Positions 55,138 through 63,547 of a stretch of 64,000 nucleotides of DNA are shown here, piece by piece (the stretch's first letter is position 1; every line of letters starts with the position of its first letter). This DNA comes from VAZQ01 sp963758945 (lineage in GTDB: Bacteria; Pseudomonadota; Alphaproteobacteria; Rhizobiales; Xanthobacteraceae). The translations under genes and the position numbers were made by a program. Location: the NCBI GenBank assembly GCA_963758945.1, contig CAVWXY010000006.1:1178001-1242000 (forward strand), given 5' to 3'. The notes beneath the pieces are model-generated. The model had not been told where the DNA came from, did not search any database, and saw only the letters and a program-made list of their open reading frames with translations.

Positions 55138-57261
55138 TCATCCTCGCGCCGACGGCCGCGCGACGATCAGCGCGTCCACCACGACGCAGCCGCGCCCCTC
55201 CGGCAGCGCCTTGATCGGATTGAGGTCGACTTCGTCGAGCGTGTCGGCGTTGTGATGGGCGAAATCCGCGAGCGCCTCGAGACAGGCGGCGAGGCTCGCG
55301 ACGTCGGCCGCCGGCCGGCCGCGGATCGCTCCCAGCATGGCCGCGCCGCGGGTCTCGGCGATCATCGCCGCGGCGTCACCCTCGCGCAGCGGCAGCATGC
55401 GCAGCGCGAAGTCGCGGGCGACCTCGACGGCGATCCCGCCCAGGCCGAAAGCGAGCGACAGGCCGAAATCCGGATCGCGCGAAATCCCGGCGAACACCTC
55501 GATGCCGTCGGCGACGAACTCCTGCAGCAGGAACGCGCCGTCGGACGGTCGCGGCTCGATGCGATCGAGGCGCCCGCGTAGCCGGGCGAAGGCGCGCGCG
55601 AGGTCGTCGTCGTTCGCGAGCCCAACCGCGACGAGGCCGAGCTCGGTCTTGTGGGGAATGTCGTCGGAGAGCGCTTTGAGCACGACCGGATAGCCGAGCG
55701 CGCGGGCGGCGTGGGTCGCCTCGTCGGCCGTCGTGACGCGGTACTCGCGCGCGACCGGCACGCCGAACGCGGCGAGCAGCCGCTTGGCATCGTATTCGTT
55801 GATGGTCCGCCGGGCGGGCCCGGCCGCGAGCAGGTCGGCAAGCCGCGCGCGCCGCGGGCCGGCGACCGTGCGCAGCGGTTTCTGTCCCATCATGTAGCGG
55901 CCGACGCGGTCGAGCGCACCGAGCCCCTGGCGCGTGCCGCCGATCTGGACGAGGCCGGCCGCACGCAGCGCCTTGGCCTGCTGGGCGTTCATCACACCGG
56001 GGCGCGAGCTCATGAGGTAATAGGGCTTGCTCGACCCCTCGGCGGCGGTCGCCAGCATCTTCACGTTCTCCAGCACGCGCCTGGGGTCGCCGAGCGGGCC
56101 CTCGTTGCTGGTGTCGGCGCAATAGACGATCGCGTCGATGCGGTCGCTCTTGTCCACGACCGACATCGCGTGCGGCAGGTTGACGGCGTAATCGCCGTTG
56201 CCCCAGGCGTCGAACGGATTGCCGTCGCCGGTGATGCGGCCGATCACGCGTTCCGCCTCGGCACGGTCGGCGGGCGACAGCGGCGGGAGCTCCAAGCCGG
56301 CGGCGGTGGCATTGTCGAGGATCAACTCGGCGAGGCCGCCCGAGCCGGTGATGACCGACATGCCCCGGCCGCGCGGCCAGCGCGCGCCCTGGCACACCGC
56401 CAGCACCTCGCTCATCTCGTCCAGGTCGTTGACCTCGATGGCGCGATGCGCGCGCAGCAGCTCGGAGAAGACCCGCGATTCCCCGGCAAGCCCGCCGGTA
56501 TGGCTGGTAATGGCGCGCTGCGTGCGCTCGGTGCGCCCGACCTTGAGCACGACGACCGGTTTGCCGGCATCGGCGGCGCGATCGAGCGCGGCCACATAGC
56601 GTTCCGGCTCGCGCACGGTCTCGGTGAAGGTCGCGATGACCTTGGTCGCGGGATCGTCGATGAGATATTCGAGATAGTCGACCGTCCGCGTGACCGCCTC
56701 GTTGCCGGCCGAGACCGACAAGCTCATCCCGTAGCGGCGCAGGTCGGACAGGATGGCGATGCAGACCGATCCGCTCTGGGAGACGAAGCCGACATTGCCG
56801 GCGAGCCCGTTCGTGTCCATCACCGTCTGCTTGTAGGTGGTGACGCGCGCGGTGGGATTGAGAATTCCCATGCAATTCGGCCCGCAGACGGGCATGCCGG
56901 CTTCGCGGCAGAGGCCGGCGATCTCGGCCTGCTGGCGCGCGCCCTCCTCGCCGAGCTCGGCGAAGCCGCTGTCGTAGATGACGGCGGCGCGCGCGCCCCG
57001 TTTGACTGCGAGCCGCACCTGCTCGCCAAGCAGCGGCTTGCGGATACTGAACACAACCACGTCCGGGGCCTCCGGCAGGTCGGTGAGGCTCGCATAGCAG
57101 ACGTGGTTGAGCACGGTCTGATATTTGGGGTTCACCGGATAGATCGTGCCGGAAAAGCCGATGGCGCCGAGTGACTCGATGATCGAGCGCCCGGGGCCGA
57201 CGCGGTCGGTGGCTCCGACGACGGCGACGGAACGCGGTTTCACCAGCGGGTCAAGCTTCAT
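55138..57261 (-). CDS. ADP-forming acyl-CoA synthetase (acetate-CoA ligase family)
   Basis: A 707-residue synthetase of the NDP-forming type. It has the CoA-binding domain (SVAVVGATDRVGPGRSIIESL), succinyl-CoA ligase domains (VGFVSQSGSVCIAIL; TSHTGGLAGESRV with the phospho-histidine position; TGSGGLAELILDNA) and a C-terminal ATP-grasp domain (LKALSDDIPHKTELGLVAVGL; LQEFVADGIEVFAGISRDP). It lacks the GNAT domain of the similar protein at 24-26 kb. It would activate an acyl or aryl acid to CoA. It overlaps the permease gene upstream by 11 bases and the ATPase gene follows within 3 bases. Confidence 0.87.
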   Translation of the reverse strand: MKLDPLVKPRSVAVVGATDRVGPGRSIIESLGAIGFSGTIYPVNPKYQTVLNHVCYASLTDLPEAPDVVVFSIRKPLLGEQVRLAVKRGARAAVIYDSGFAELGEEGARQQAEIAGLCREAGMPVCGPNCMGILNPTARVTTYKQTVMDTNGLAGNVGFVSQSGSVCIAILSDLRRYGMSLSVSAGNEAVTRTVDYLEYLIDDPATKVIATFTETVREPERYVAALDRAADAGKPVVVLKVGRTERTQRAITSHTGGLAGESRVFSELLRAHRAIEVNDLDEMSEVLAVCQGARWPRGRGMSVITGSGGLAELILDNATAAGLELPPLSPADRAEAERVIGRITGDGNPFDAWGNGDYAVNLPHAMSVVDKSDRIDAIVYCADTSNEGPLGDPRRVLENVKMLATAAEGSSKPYYLMSSRPGVMNAQQAKALRAAGLVQIGGTRQGLGALDRVGRYMMGQKPLRTVAGPRRARLADLLAAGPARRTINEYDAKRLLAAFGVPVAREYRVTTADEATHAARALGYPVVLKALSDDIPHKTELGLVAVGLANDDDLARAFARLRGRLDRIEPRPSDGAFLLQEFVADGIEVFAGISRDPDFGLSLAFGLGGIAVEVARDFALRMLPLREGDAAAMIAETRGAAMLGAIRGRPAADVASLAACLEALADFAHHNADTLDEVDLNPIKALPEGRGCVVVDALIVARPSARG

Positions 57262-58042
57262 TCGCCAACCTTTGCGCGGATCGTTGTCGAAACAGCAACG
57301 AAAGGAGCACGCCGACCAGCACTGCCCCGGTGAGGAGACTCGACACCACGGCGATGACGGGATCGGATTCGAGGCGGATCGCCTCGAACATCTTTTTCGG
57401 CAGGGTTGCGGCGTCGCGACCGGCGATGAAGAGCGCCACCACCGCCTCATTGAAGGAGTGCAGGAAGGCGAACAGGGCGCCGACCAGGATTGCGGGCCGC
57501 AGCACCGGCAAGGTCACCCAGAAGAAGGTGCGCAGCGGACCGGCCCCGGCGCTCATGGCGGCGCGTTCGAGATTGCGGTCGAAACCCTTGAGCGCGGCGG
57601 CGATCACGAGAAATGCCACCGGGATCGACAGCACGCTGTGTGCGATGATCATGCCGGCATGGGTGCCGACGAGATGCGCGGGGCCGAGGAAGCTGTAGTA
57701 GCCGAGCGCGCTCACGATCGCGGGCACGATGATCGGCAGCATCATGAGCAGGTTGAGCGCGCCCTTGCCGCGGAAGCGGTAGCGCACGAAGCCGAACGCG
57801 GCGGGAAGCGCCGCGAGGAGCGTGAACGCCATCGAGCCGAAGGCAATGATGAAGGAGTTGGCGGTGGCGTCGAGCCAGGAACGGTTCGCGAAGTATTGCG
57901 CGTAGTAGCCGGTCCAGTAGCCCGGCGGCGGAAACTCGAACGAGGTCGCCTTGGAGAACGACATCGGCACGATGATCGCCAGCGGCGCAACGAGGAAGAT
58001 CGCGGCGAGCGCGGCCAGCACGAGCGGAACGTGCCTCGCCAT
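57251..58042 (-). CDS. PotC-type ABC transporter permease
   Basis: A 263-residue permease of the spermidine/putrescine (PotC) type: six hydrophobic helices and the EAA loop LERAAMSAGAGPLRTFFWVTLPVLRPAI. ATG at 58042 is used; a GTG at 58057 inside the preceding gene is possible. It works with the PotB-type permease, the frameshifted ATPase and the divergent receptor. It overlaps the acyl-CoA synthetase start. Substrates of this class include polyamines but also opines and other amines. Confidence 0.87.
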   Translation of the reverse strand: MARHVPLVLAALAAIFLVAPLAIIVPMSFSKATSFEFPPPGYWTGYYAQYFANRSWLDATANSFIIAFGSMAFTLLAALPAAFGFVRYRFRGKGALNLLMMLPIIVPAIVSALGYYSFLGPAHLVGTHAGMIIAHSVLSIPVAFLVIAAALKGFDRNLERAAMSAGAGPLRTFFWVTLPVLRPAILVGALFAFLHSFNEAVVALFIAGRDAATLPKKMFEAIRLESDPVIAVVSSLLTGAVLVGVLLSLLFRQRSAQRLANEA

Positions 58043-58047
58043 CGCGG

Positions 58048-58929
58048 TCAGCCCCACAGCCGGTCAAGGCCGGCAAAGCGATTGTAGACCGCGAGCAGGA
58101 CGAGCGTGCACGCGAGCAGGACCACGGCGATCGCCGAGGCGAAGCCCCAGGCCAGAAGGTCTTCGATCTGCTGGCTGATGAGCTGGGAGATCATCATGTC
58201 TTTGGGCGTGCCGAGCAGGATCGGGGTGATGTAGAAGCCGAGGCACATGGTGAAAACGAGCACGCAGCCGTTGACCACGCCCGGCAGGCTGAGCGGCAGG
58301 AAAACGAGGCGAAACGCTGCGAAGGGGCGGGCGCCGAGGCTTTCGGCCGCGCGCAGATAGGACGGGTCGATCTTGCGCATCACGCCGTAGAGCGCCAGCA
58401 CCATGTAAGGGAGCAGCACGTGCGTCATGCCGAGCGTGGAGCTGAAGGAGGTGAACAGAAGCTGCGGCGGCTTGCCCCATCCGGCCAGCGTGTAGGTTGC
58501 CGCGACCGGCCCCTTGTTGCCGAGGATCACCAGCCACGCATAGGTGCGCACCACGAAGCCGGTCCAGAAGCTCAAGCCCACCGCCACCAGCAGGACGATT
58601 GCCACGGCATCGTTGCGCCGCGCCATCACGTAGGCGAGCGGATAGCCGAGCGCGAGGCAGGCGAGGGTGACGATCAATGACGTGTGGAACGTGTTGAGCA
58701 TCACCCTGGAGTAGAGCGAGACGGTGAGGAACCGCCGGTAATGCTCGAGCGACACCGTCGGGTCGGTGATGCTGAGCACGAGCACATAGCCGATGGGAAC
58801 GACGAACAGGACGACGATGCAGCCCGCTGCCGGCGCCACCAACAGCCATGCGGTCAAGCCGTCGCGGGACGTCAGGCCTCGCCTCCGCACCGCCTGCATC
58901 GACGCAGCTTTGCTCATGTCGCGGATCAT
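58048..58929 (-). CDS. PotB-type ABC transporter permease
   Basis: A 293-residue permease with about six helices (AWLLVAPAAGCIVVLFVVPIGYVLVL; AIVLLVAVGLSFWTGFVVRTYAWL) and the EAA loop LRAAESLGARPFAAFRLVFLPLSLPGV. Starts at 58929 or 58917 are both possible. It heads the minus-strand operon permease-permease-acyl-CoA synthetase-ATPase-hydroxylase and is divergent from the receptor gene, with a palindromic repeat in between. Confidence 0.88.
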   Translation of the reverse strand: MIRDMSKAASMQAVRRRGLTSRDGLTAWLLVAPAAGCIVVLFVVPIGYVLVLSITDPTVSLEHYRRFLTVSLYSRVMLNTFHTSLIVTLACLALGYPLAYVMARRNDAVAIVLLVAVGLSFWTGFVVRTYAWLVILGNKGPVAATYTLAGWGKPPQLLFTSFSSTLGMTHVLLPYMVLALYGVMRKIDPSYLRAAESLGARPFAAFRLVFLPLSLPGVVNGCVLVFTMCLGFYITPILLGTPKDMMISQLISQQIEDLLAWGFASAIAVVLLACTLVLLAVYNRFAGLDRLWG

Positions 58930-58962
58930 GTAACATGAGCGGCCGGCTGGAGGCTATCTACC

Positions 58963-59036
58963 GCTAGTGGTCCTCAGATTCCGAAGTTCGCGATCGCATT
59001 GGCCGCACGGTGTGCGCGAACTTCGGGTTCGGGGCG
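58963..59036. repeat. Palindromic element, copy 3 of the CTAGTG family
   Basis: CTAGTGGTCCTCAGATTCCGAAGTTCGCG with the returning arm GCGAACTTCGGGTTCGGGGC. The inner arms match copy 1 at 20750 almost fully, but the right end CACTAG is lost. It sits in the divergent control region of the transporter. Confidence 0.65.
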
Positions 59037-59085
59037 CGAGGCGGGCTCGCCCGCCAGGTTCGCGTCACGCAATTGGAGAATCCGA

Positions 59086-60135
59086 ATGACACCTCGAATT
59101 TCGCGCCGCGCAATGCTGGCACTCGGCGCCGGTTCGCTCCTCGGCGCGCCTTCGATCGTCCGCTCGGCGCAGGCGCAGAGCAGGACGGTTTATGTCAATT
59201 CCTACGGCGGCGTGTGGGAGTCGTCCTGGCGCAAGGCGTTCTTCGAGCCGTTCACCGCGCGGACCGGGATTGCGATCAAGACCGTGCCCGGCGTCTCCTT
59301 CGCCAAGCTCAAGGCGCAGGTGCAAACCAGGAACTTCGAGTGGGATGTCATCAATCTCGGCGACGTCGAATATGCTCAGGCCGTGCTCGAGGGCCTGCTC
59401 GAAAAGGTCGACAAGGCTGCCGCCAAGACCGACACATTGCCCCCGCAATTGGTGCGCGAGTTCGGTATCACCAGCTATTCGCTCGGCACCAACCTGGTGT
59501 ACCGCAAGGACAAGTTTCCGAACGGCGGGCCGCAGAGCTGGGCCGACTTCTGGGACGTCCAGAAATTTCCCGGCGGCCGCTGCCTGTTCGACCGCTCCTT
59601 CACCTGCCTCGCCTTTGCTCTGCTGGCCGACGGCGTGCCGGCGGACAAGCTCTACCCCATGGATATCGACCGCGCCTTCCGCAAGATGAGCGAGATCAAG
59701 CCGCATATCAAGGTGTGGTGGCGCGAGGGCGCGCAGTCGCAGCAGCTCATCCGCGACGGCGAGGTCGACATGATCGCGATGTGGAGCGCCCGCGCCGTCG
59801 ATCTGATCGAGGACAAGGTCCCGCTCGAGCTCGTCTGGAACGGCGCGGAAATCTACCAAGCGAATCTCTTGGTGCCGAAGGGCGATCCGAACGCCAAGGC
59901 GGCGTGGGAGTTCTGCAATTTCGTCGCGCAGGCCAAGCCGCAGGCGGACTTCGCGATGCTGTTGCCCTACGGGCCGGCCAATCCCGGCGCGCGTGCACTG
60001 ATGACGGAGGCCCGGCTGCGCCAGACGCCGGCCTGGCCGGACAATGAAAAGGTGTCGTTCAAGCACGACGCCGCCTGGATCGCGCCGCGGCTCGCCGGCA
60101 TCCGCGAGCGCTGGACCCAGTGGCTCACGACCTGA
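59086..60135 (+). CDS. PotD-type ABC transporter substrate-binding protein, Tat-exported
   Basis: A 349-residue extracellular receptor of the PotD/PotF type. The signal ISRRAMLALGAGSLLGAPSIVRSAQAQ has a twin-arginine motif. VYVNSYGGVWESSWRKAFFEPFTARTGI and FEWDVINLGDVEYAQAVLEGLLEKVD are family patterns, and WADFWDVQKFPGGRCLF marks the hinge. It binds a polyamine-like or related solute for the divergent permeases. GGAGA lies before ATG 59086; the open frame further upstream is not used. Confidence 0.87.
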   Translation: MTPRISRRAMLALGAGSLLGAPSIVRSAQAQSRTVYVNSYGGVWESSWRKAFFEPFTARTGIAIKTVPGVSFAKLKAQVQTRNFEWDVINLGDVEYAQAVLEGLLEKVDKAAAKTDTLPPQLVREFGITSYSLGTNLVYRKDKFPNGGPQSWADFWDVQKFPGGRCLFDRSFTCLAFALLADGVPADKLYPMDIDRAFRKMSEIKPHIKVWWREGAQSQQLIRDGEVDMIAMWSARAVDLIEDKVPLELVWNGAEIYQANLLVPKGDPNAKAAWEFCNFVAQAKPQADFAMLLPYGPANPGARALMTEARLRQTPAWPDNEKVSFKHDAAWIAPRLAGIRERWTQWLTT

Positions 60136-60146
60136 GCGGGCGTGCA

Positions 60147-60300
60147 ATGTCGGACCTGCCGGCGACAATGGTTCGCTATGACACCGAGGACAAGGTCGGG
60201 ATCATCACCCGGCTTCGATCTCGGCCACTCGCCGGATCGCGGCAAGGACAGCGGCGCCGCCGGTCCCAACACCGTGATGGACGACGCCGTCTGGAGGCAT
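60147..60300 (+). pseudogene. Remnant of an enoyl-CoA hydratase gene
   Basis: MSDLPATMVRYDTEDKVGIITR looks like the start of an enoyl-CoA hydratase (D-x-VGIITLNRP), but the frame then changes; a second frame gives PGFDLGHSPDRGKDSG, reminiscent of the GFDL oxyanion region. Both lie within 150 bases, so an internal deletion and frameshift are implied. There is a start codon but no functional gene. Confidence 0.4.
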
Positions 60301-60310
60301 CACGCTCGGA

Positions 60311-61141
60311 ATGGAGGACGTCATGCCGGGAGACGCCATGCAACCTCGTCCGTCCGACGTATGGGCGGCGGGAGACGCCTACGAACCATATGTCGGACGT
60401 TGGAGCCGGCTGGTCGCGCGCGATTTCATCGCCTGGCTCAAGCCCGGCGCGAACCTGCGTTGGCTCGACGTGGGGTGCGGCACCGGCGCGCTCGCGCGGA
60501 CCATCCTCGCCGAAGCGAGTCCGCGCGAAGTCATCGGCATCGATCCCTCGGAAGGGTTCATCGCCTATGCCCGCCACCACACGCACGATCCCCGCGCCAA
60601 ATTCCAGACCGGGGAGGCACGCGGACTTCCGGTCGAAGACGGCACGTTCGACGCCGCGGTGGCCGGATTGGTGCTGAACTTCGTCCCCGATCCGGCGGAG
60701 GCGGCGGCCGAGATGCGGCGCGCAGTGCGTCCGGGTGGCGTCGTCGCCGCCTACGTCTGGGACTACGCCGGCGAAATGCAGCTCATGCGATACTTCTGGG
60801 ATGCGGCGGTCGCGCTGGATCCCGACGCGCAGACTCTCGACGAGGGCCGGCGCTTTCCGCTCTGCCGACCGGATCGCCTGCGCGCGCTGCTCGACGGCGC
60901 CGGGCTTGAGGCGGTACAGGCGCGCATGATCGACGTGCCCACCGTGTTCAAGGACTTCGACGACTACTGGTCGCCATTCCTCGGCGGACAGGGTCCGGCG
61001 CCGAGCTACTGCATGGCGTTGTCCGAAGACCGTCGCAGCGAGTTGAGAGCGCGCCTAAAAGCGACCTTGCCGATGGCAGCAGACGGCGGCATTCGACTGA
61101 TGGCGCGCGCCTTTGCGGTGCAGGGCGTCAAGGCGAGGTGA
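60311..61141 (+). CDS. Class I SAM-dependent methyltransferase
   Basis: A 276-residue cytoplasmic methyltransferase: WLDVGCGTGALARTIL (motif I), EVIGIDPSEGFIAYAR (motif II), FDAAVAGLVLNFVPDPAEAAAEM and RPGGVVAAYVWDYAGEM (motifs IV-V). It resembles UbiE/Methyltransf_11 proteins. The C-terminal half is helical and varies in this group. The start could also be ATG 60323 or 60338. It stands alone after the hydratase remnant; no substrate can be inferred. Confidence 0.78.
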   Translation: MEDVMPGDAMQPRPSDVWAAGDAYEPYVGRWSRLVARDFIAWLKPGANLRWLDVGCGTGALARTILAEASPREVIGIDPSEGFIAYARHHTHDPRAKFQTGEARGLPVEDGTFDAAVAGLVLNFVPDPAEAAAEMRRAVRPGGVVAAYVWDYAGEMQLMRYFWDAAVALDPDAQTLDEGRRFPLCRPDRLRALLDGAGLEAVQARMIDVPTVFKDFDDYWSPFLGGQGPAPSYCMALSEDRRSELRARLKATLPMAADGGIRLMARAFAVQGVKAR

Positions 61142-61284
61142 TCGCGGCGAATGCTCAGCGGAGAGCACTCTGCGAGCGGATATAGCGCGTCGGCGCGAAG
61201 AAGCGGTCGGATTGACCGACTGGCCAATAGTCGTATGGTCGTGCCGACCGCCGGATCGCATGGGTTCTCAATCAGGTGACGGGC

Positions 61285-62370
61285 ATGGACGCCATCAAAG
61301 TCGGCATCGTCGGGCTGGGCCGCTGGGCCAAGGTGCTCGCGCGGGCCGCGGTGAAGTCGGAAAAGCTCGAGATCGTTTCGGCCTATAGCCGCACGGAGCA
61401 GAAACGGCAGGCCTTCGCGCGCGAATTCGGCGTCGCCGCGGTGCCCGATCTCGCCGCCATGCTGGCCGACCCCGCGATCGCGGGCGTGCTGTTGACGGTT
61501 CCCAACGAGCAGCACCTGCCGCTCGCGGTCGAGGTCGCAAAGGCGGGCAAGCACGTCTATACCGAGAAGCCGATCGCCAGCACGCTGGAGGAAGGCCTCG
61601 CCATGGCCGCGCTGGAGGCGCGCCACGGCGTCACCGTGACGGTCGGCCACAGCGCGCGGCTGATGGCCGGCATCCGCCGCATTCGCGCCGCGATCGACGC
61701 CGGCGAGCTCGGCCGCGTCGCCTTCATGGAGGCGAACTTCTCCAACGAGCGGGCGCTCGAGCTCACCCCGCAGACCTGGCGCTGGTATCGGCACCGCGCT
61801 CCGGGCGGTCCCCTGTCGCAACTCGCGATCCACCAGTTCGACGTGCTGCACTATCTCGGCGGCGAGATCGCCACCGCCAATTCCGTCGCCTCGAAGCTCT
61901 CACCGGTCGGCGCCGAGGTCGACGACCAGTCGATGACGCTCGTCAAGTTCGCCGACGGCAAGGTCGGCTATGTCGGGGCATGCTGGACCTCGCCCGGAGT
62001 ATTCGCGGTGCGCGTCTTCGGCTCGAAAGGCCTGATGCACTACGAGATCGACTTCGGCACCTGGGACACGCCGGAGCAGCTGCATCGCAGCTCCACACTC
62101 TACATCCAGCGCGGCAAGGACGGCTACGCCAAGCGCGAAGCGTTCGAGGTGCCGGAAAGCGACATGTTCCGCGCCGAGCTCGACCTGTTCGCGGACAGCT
62201 GCCGCAGCGGGAAGCCGAACGAGCTCAGCGCCGAGAACGGCAATATCGCGCTGGCGGTGGTCTACGCGGCGCTGCGCTCGATCGACGAGGAGGGCCGCGC
62301 CATACGCATCGCCGACGTCATCGACTCCGCGCGGCGGCGGCTGGCGGAAAGGAGCCGCGATGCCGCCTAG
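61285..62370 (+). CDS. Gfo/Idh/MocA-family oxidoreductase
   Basis: A 361-residue NAD(P)-dependent oxidoreductase: KVGIVGLGRWAKVLARAA (dinucleotide fold), VLLTVPNEQHLPLAVEVAKAGKHVYTEKPIA (catalytic-lysine EKP motif), and the C-terminal alpha/beta domain with HRAPGGPLSQLAIHQFDVLHYLGG (GGxxxxxxxHxxD). It acts on a sugar, inositol or similar polyol. ATG 61285 follows AGGTG; an upstream GTG (61276) is less likely. It begins a tight operon with creatininase, cupin and dehydrogenase genes. Confidence 0.87.
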   Translation: MDAIKVGIVGLGRWAKVLARAAVKSEKLEIVSAYSRTEQKRQAFAREFGVAAVPDLAAMLADPAIAGVLLTVPNEQHLPLAVEVAKAGKHVYTEKPIASTLEEGLAMAALEARHGVTVTVGHSARLMAGIRRIRAAIDAGELGRVAFMEANFSNERALELTPQTWRWYRHRAPGGPLSQLAIHQFDVLHYLGGEIATANSVASKLSPVGAEVDDQSMTLVKFADGKVGYVGACWTSPGVFAVRVFGSKGLMHYEIDFGTWDTPEQLHRSSTLYIQRGKDGYAKREAFEVPESDMFRAELDLFADSCRSGKPNELSAENGNIALAVVYAALRSIDEEGRAIRIADVIDSARRRLAERSRDAA

Positions 62371-63163
62371 CCGATTCTTCGCCGACCTGACGCAGCCCGA
62401 AATCGCCGCGCAATTCAAGAGCAATCCGCTGGTCATCCTGCCGGCCGGGAGCGTCGAGCAGCATGGCCCGCATCTGCCGACCGGCACCGACACGCTGGCG
62501 GCGAACCTGATCGCCGAGTGCGTGGCCGAGCGCATGGACGGCCTCGTGCTGCCGGCGACGCCGCTCGGCGTCACCCCGATGCACATGCCGTTCGAAGGCA
62601 CGATCACGCTCACGCCCGACACGTTCATGCGCCTGGTGATCGAGACCTGCGCGTCGACGGCGAAGCACGGCGCCCAGTATCTGATGCTGATCAACTGGCA
62701 CGAGGGCAACATTCCCTCGCTCGCCATCGCCGCCGAGACGCTGCACCGCGAGCACGGCATGAGCGTGCTGACGGTGCAGGCCTGCTACGTGGCGGAGGAG
62801 CTCTATGGGGCGAGCTGCAACGGGTTGACGCACGGCGGGGAGATCGAGGCACTCGCCGTGCTGGCGGAGCGGCCCGAGCTCGTGCACCTAGACCGCATCG
62901 GGGATTCCTCCGATCACGGCCACGGCCACCGCATGGACAAGCTGCGGCGCACGCGCGGCTACCAGCCGGTCCTGACCGATATCCGTTCGATCGCGCCGAC
63001 CGGATGGTTCGGCAGTCCGCAGCACGCCACGGCCGACAAGGGCCGCCGCATGGTCGCCGACATCGCCGACGCCATCGCGGCCGAAGCCGCTGCGATCTTC
63101 CGTCAGCTCGACGCGGTGCAAGGCGGCACCGCGGAGATCAAGCAGCTTCGGCAGGCGGGTTGA
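62360..63163 (+). CDS. Creatininase-family amidohydrolase
   Basis: A 267-residue enzyme of the creatininase/MftE family: VILPAGSVEQHGPHLPTGTDTLAANLIA (metal ligands E, H, D), VTPMHMPFEGTITLTPDTF, LINWHEGNIPSLAIAAETLH and GLTHGGEIEALAVLA (late Glu ligand). All metal-binding residues appear present. It probably opens a lactam or cyclic amide. It overlaps the preceding gene by 11 bases and its stop joins the cupin start (TGATG). Confidence 0.87.
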   Translation: MPPSRFFADLTQPEIAAQFKSNPLVILPAGSVEQHGPHLPTGTDTLAANLIAECVAERMDGLVLPATPLGVTPMHMPFEGTITLTPDTFMRLVIETCASTAKHGAQYLMLINWHEGNIPSLAIAAETLHREHGMSVLTVQACYVAEELYGASCNGLTHGGEIEALAVLAERPELVHLDRIGDSSDHGHGHRMDKLRRTRGYQPVLTDIRSIAPTGWFGSPQHATADKGRRMVADIADAIAAEAAAIFRQLDAVQGGTAEIKQLRQAG

Positions 63164-63534
63164 TGGCGCGTCTCATCAAGCAAGCGCAAGCCAAGCGCCT
63201 GGGCCTGCCCGGGCGCACGTCGCTCGAGCCCGTCTCGGGCGAGATCGGGTCGCGCGTGACCATGCGGATCGCGGAGATTCCCGTGCCGAAACCGGGCGAG
63301 AGGCGCGGCCCGCATCTTCACCGCGATTTCGAGGAATGCATCTACGTGCTGACGGGGGAGGGGACGATGCACGCCGAGAGCGGCGAGATCCCGATCAGGC
63401 CCGGTGACATCGTGCTCGTTCCGGCGGGCGAGAAGCACATGACCCGCAACACCGGCAACGTTCCGCTCGTCCTGGTATGCTTCTTTCCGGTGCCCGACGT
63501 CACCGCGGGGACGGTGGAATTCCCGAGCTCTTGA
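63163..63534 (+). CDS. Cupin-domain protein 3
   Basis: A 123-residue cupin: GPHLHRDFEECIYVLTGEGTMHAESGEIPIRPGDIVLVPAGEKHMTRN carries both cupin motifs with the metal-binding HxH, Glu and His. It could be an isomerase or dioxygenase or a ligand-binding partner of the neighbouring enzymes. It begins in the stop codon of the creatininase gene; 13 bases separate it from the next gene. Confidence 0.8.
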   Translation: MARLIKQAQAKRLGLPGRTSLEPVSGEIGSRVTMRIAEIPVPKPGERRGPHLHRDFEECIYVLTGEGTMHAESGEIPIRPGDIVLVPAGEKHMTRNTGNVPLVLVCFFPVPDVTAGTVEFPSS

Positions 63535-63547
63535 GAAGCCAGCGACA

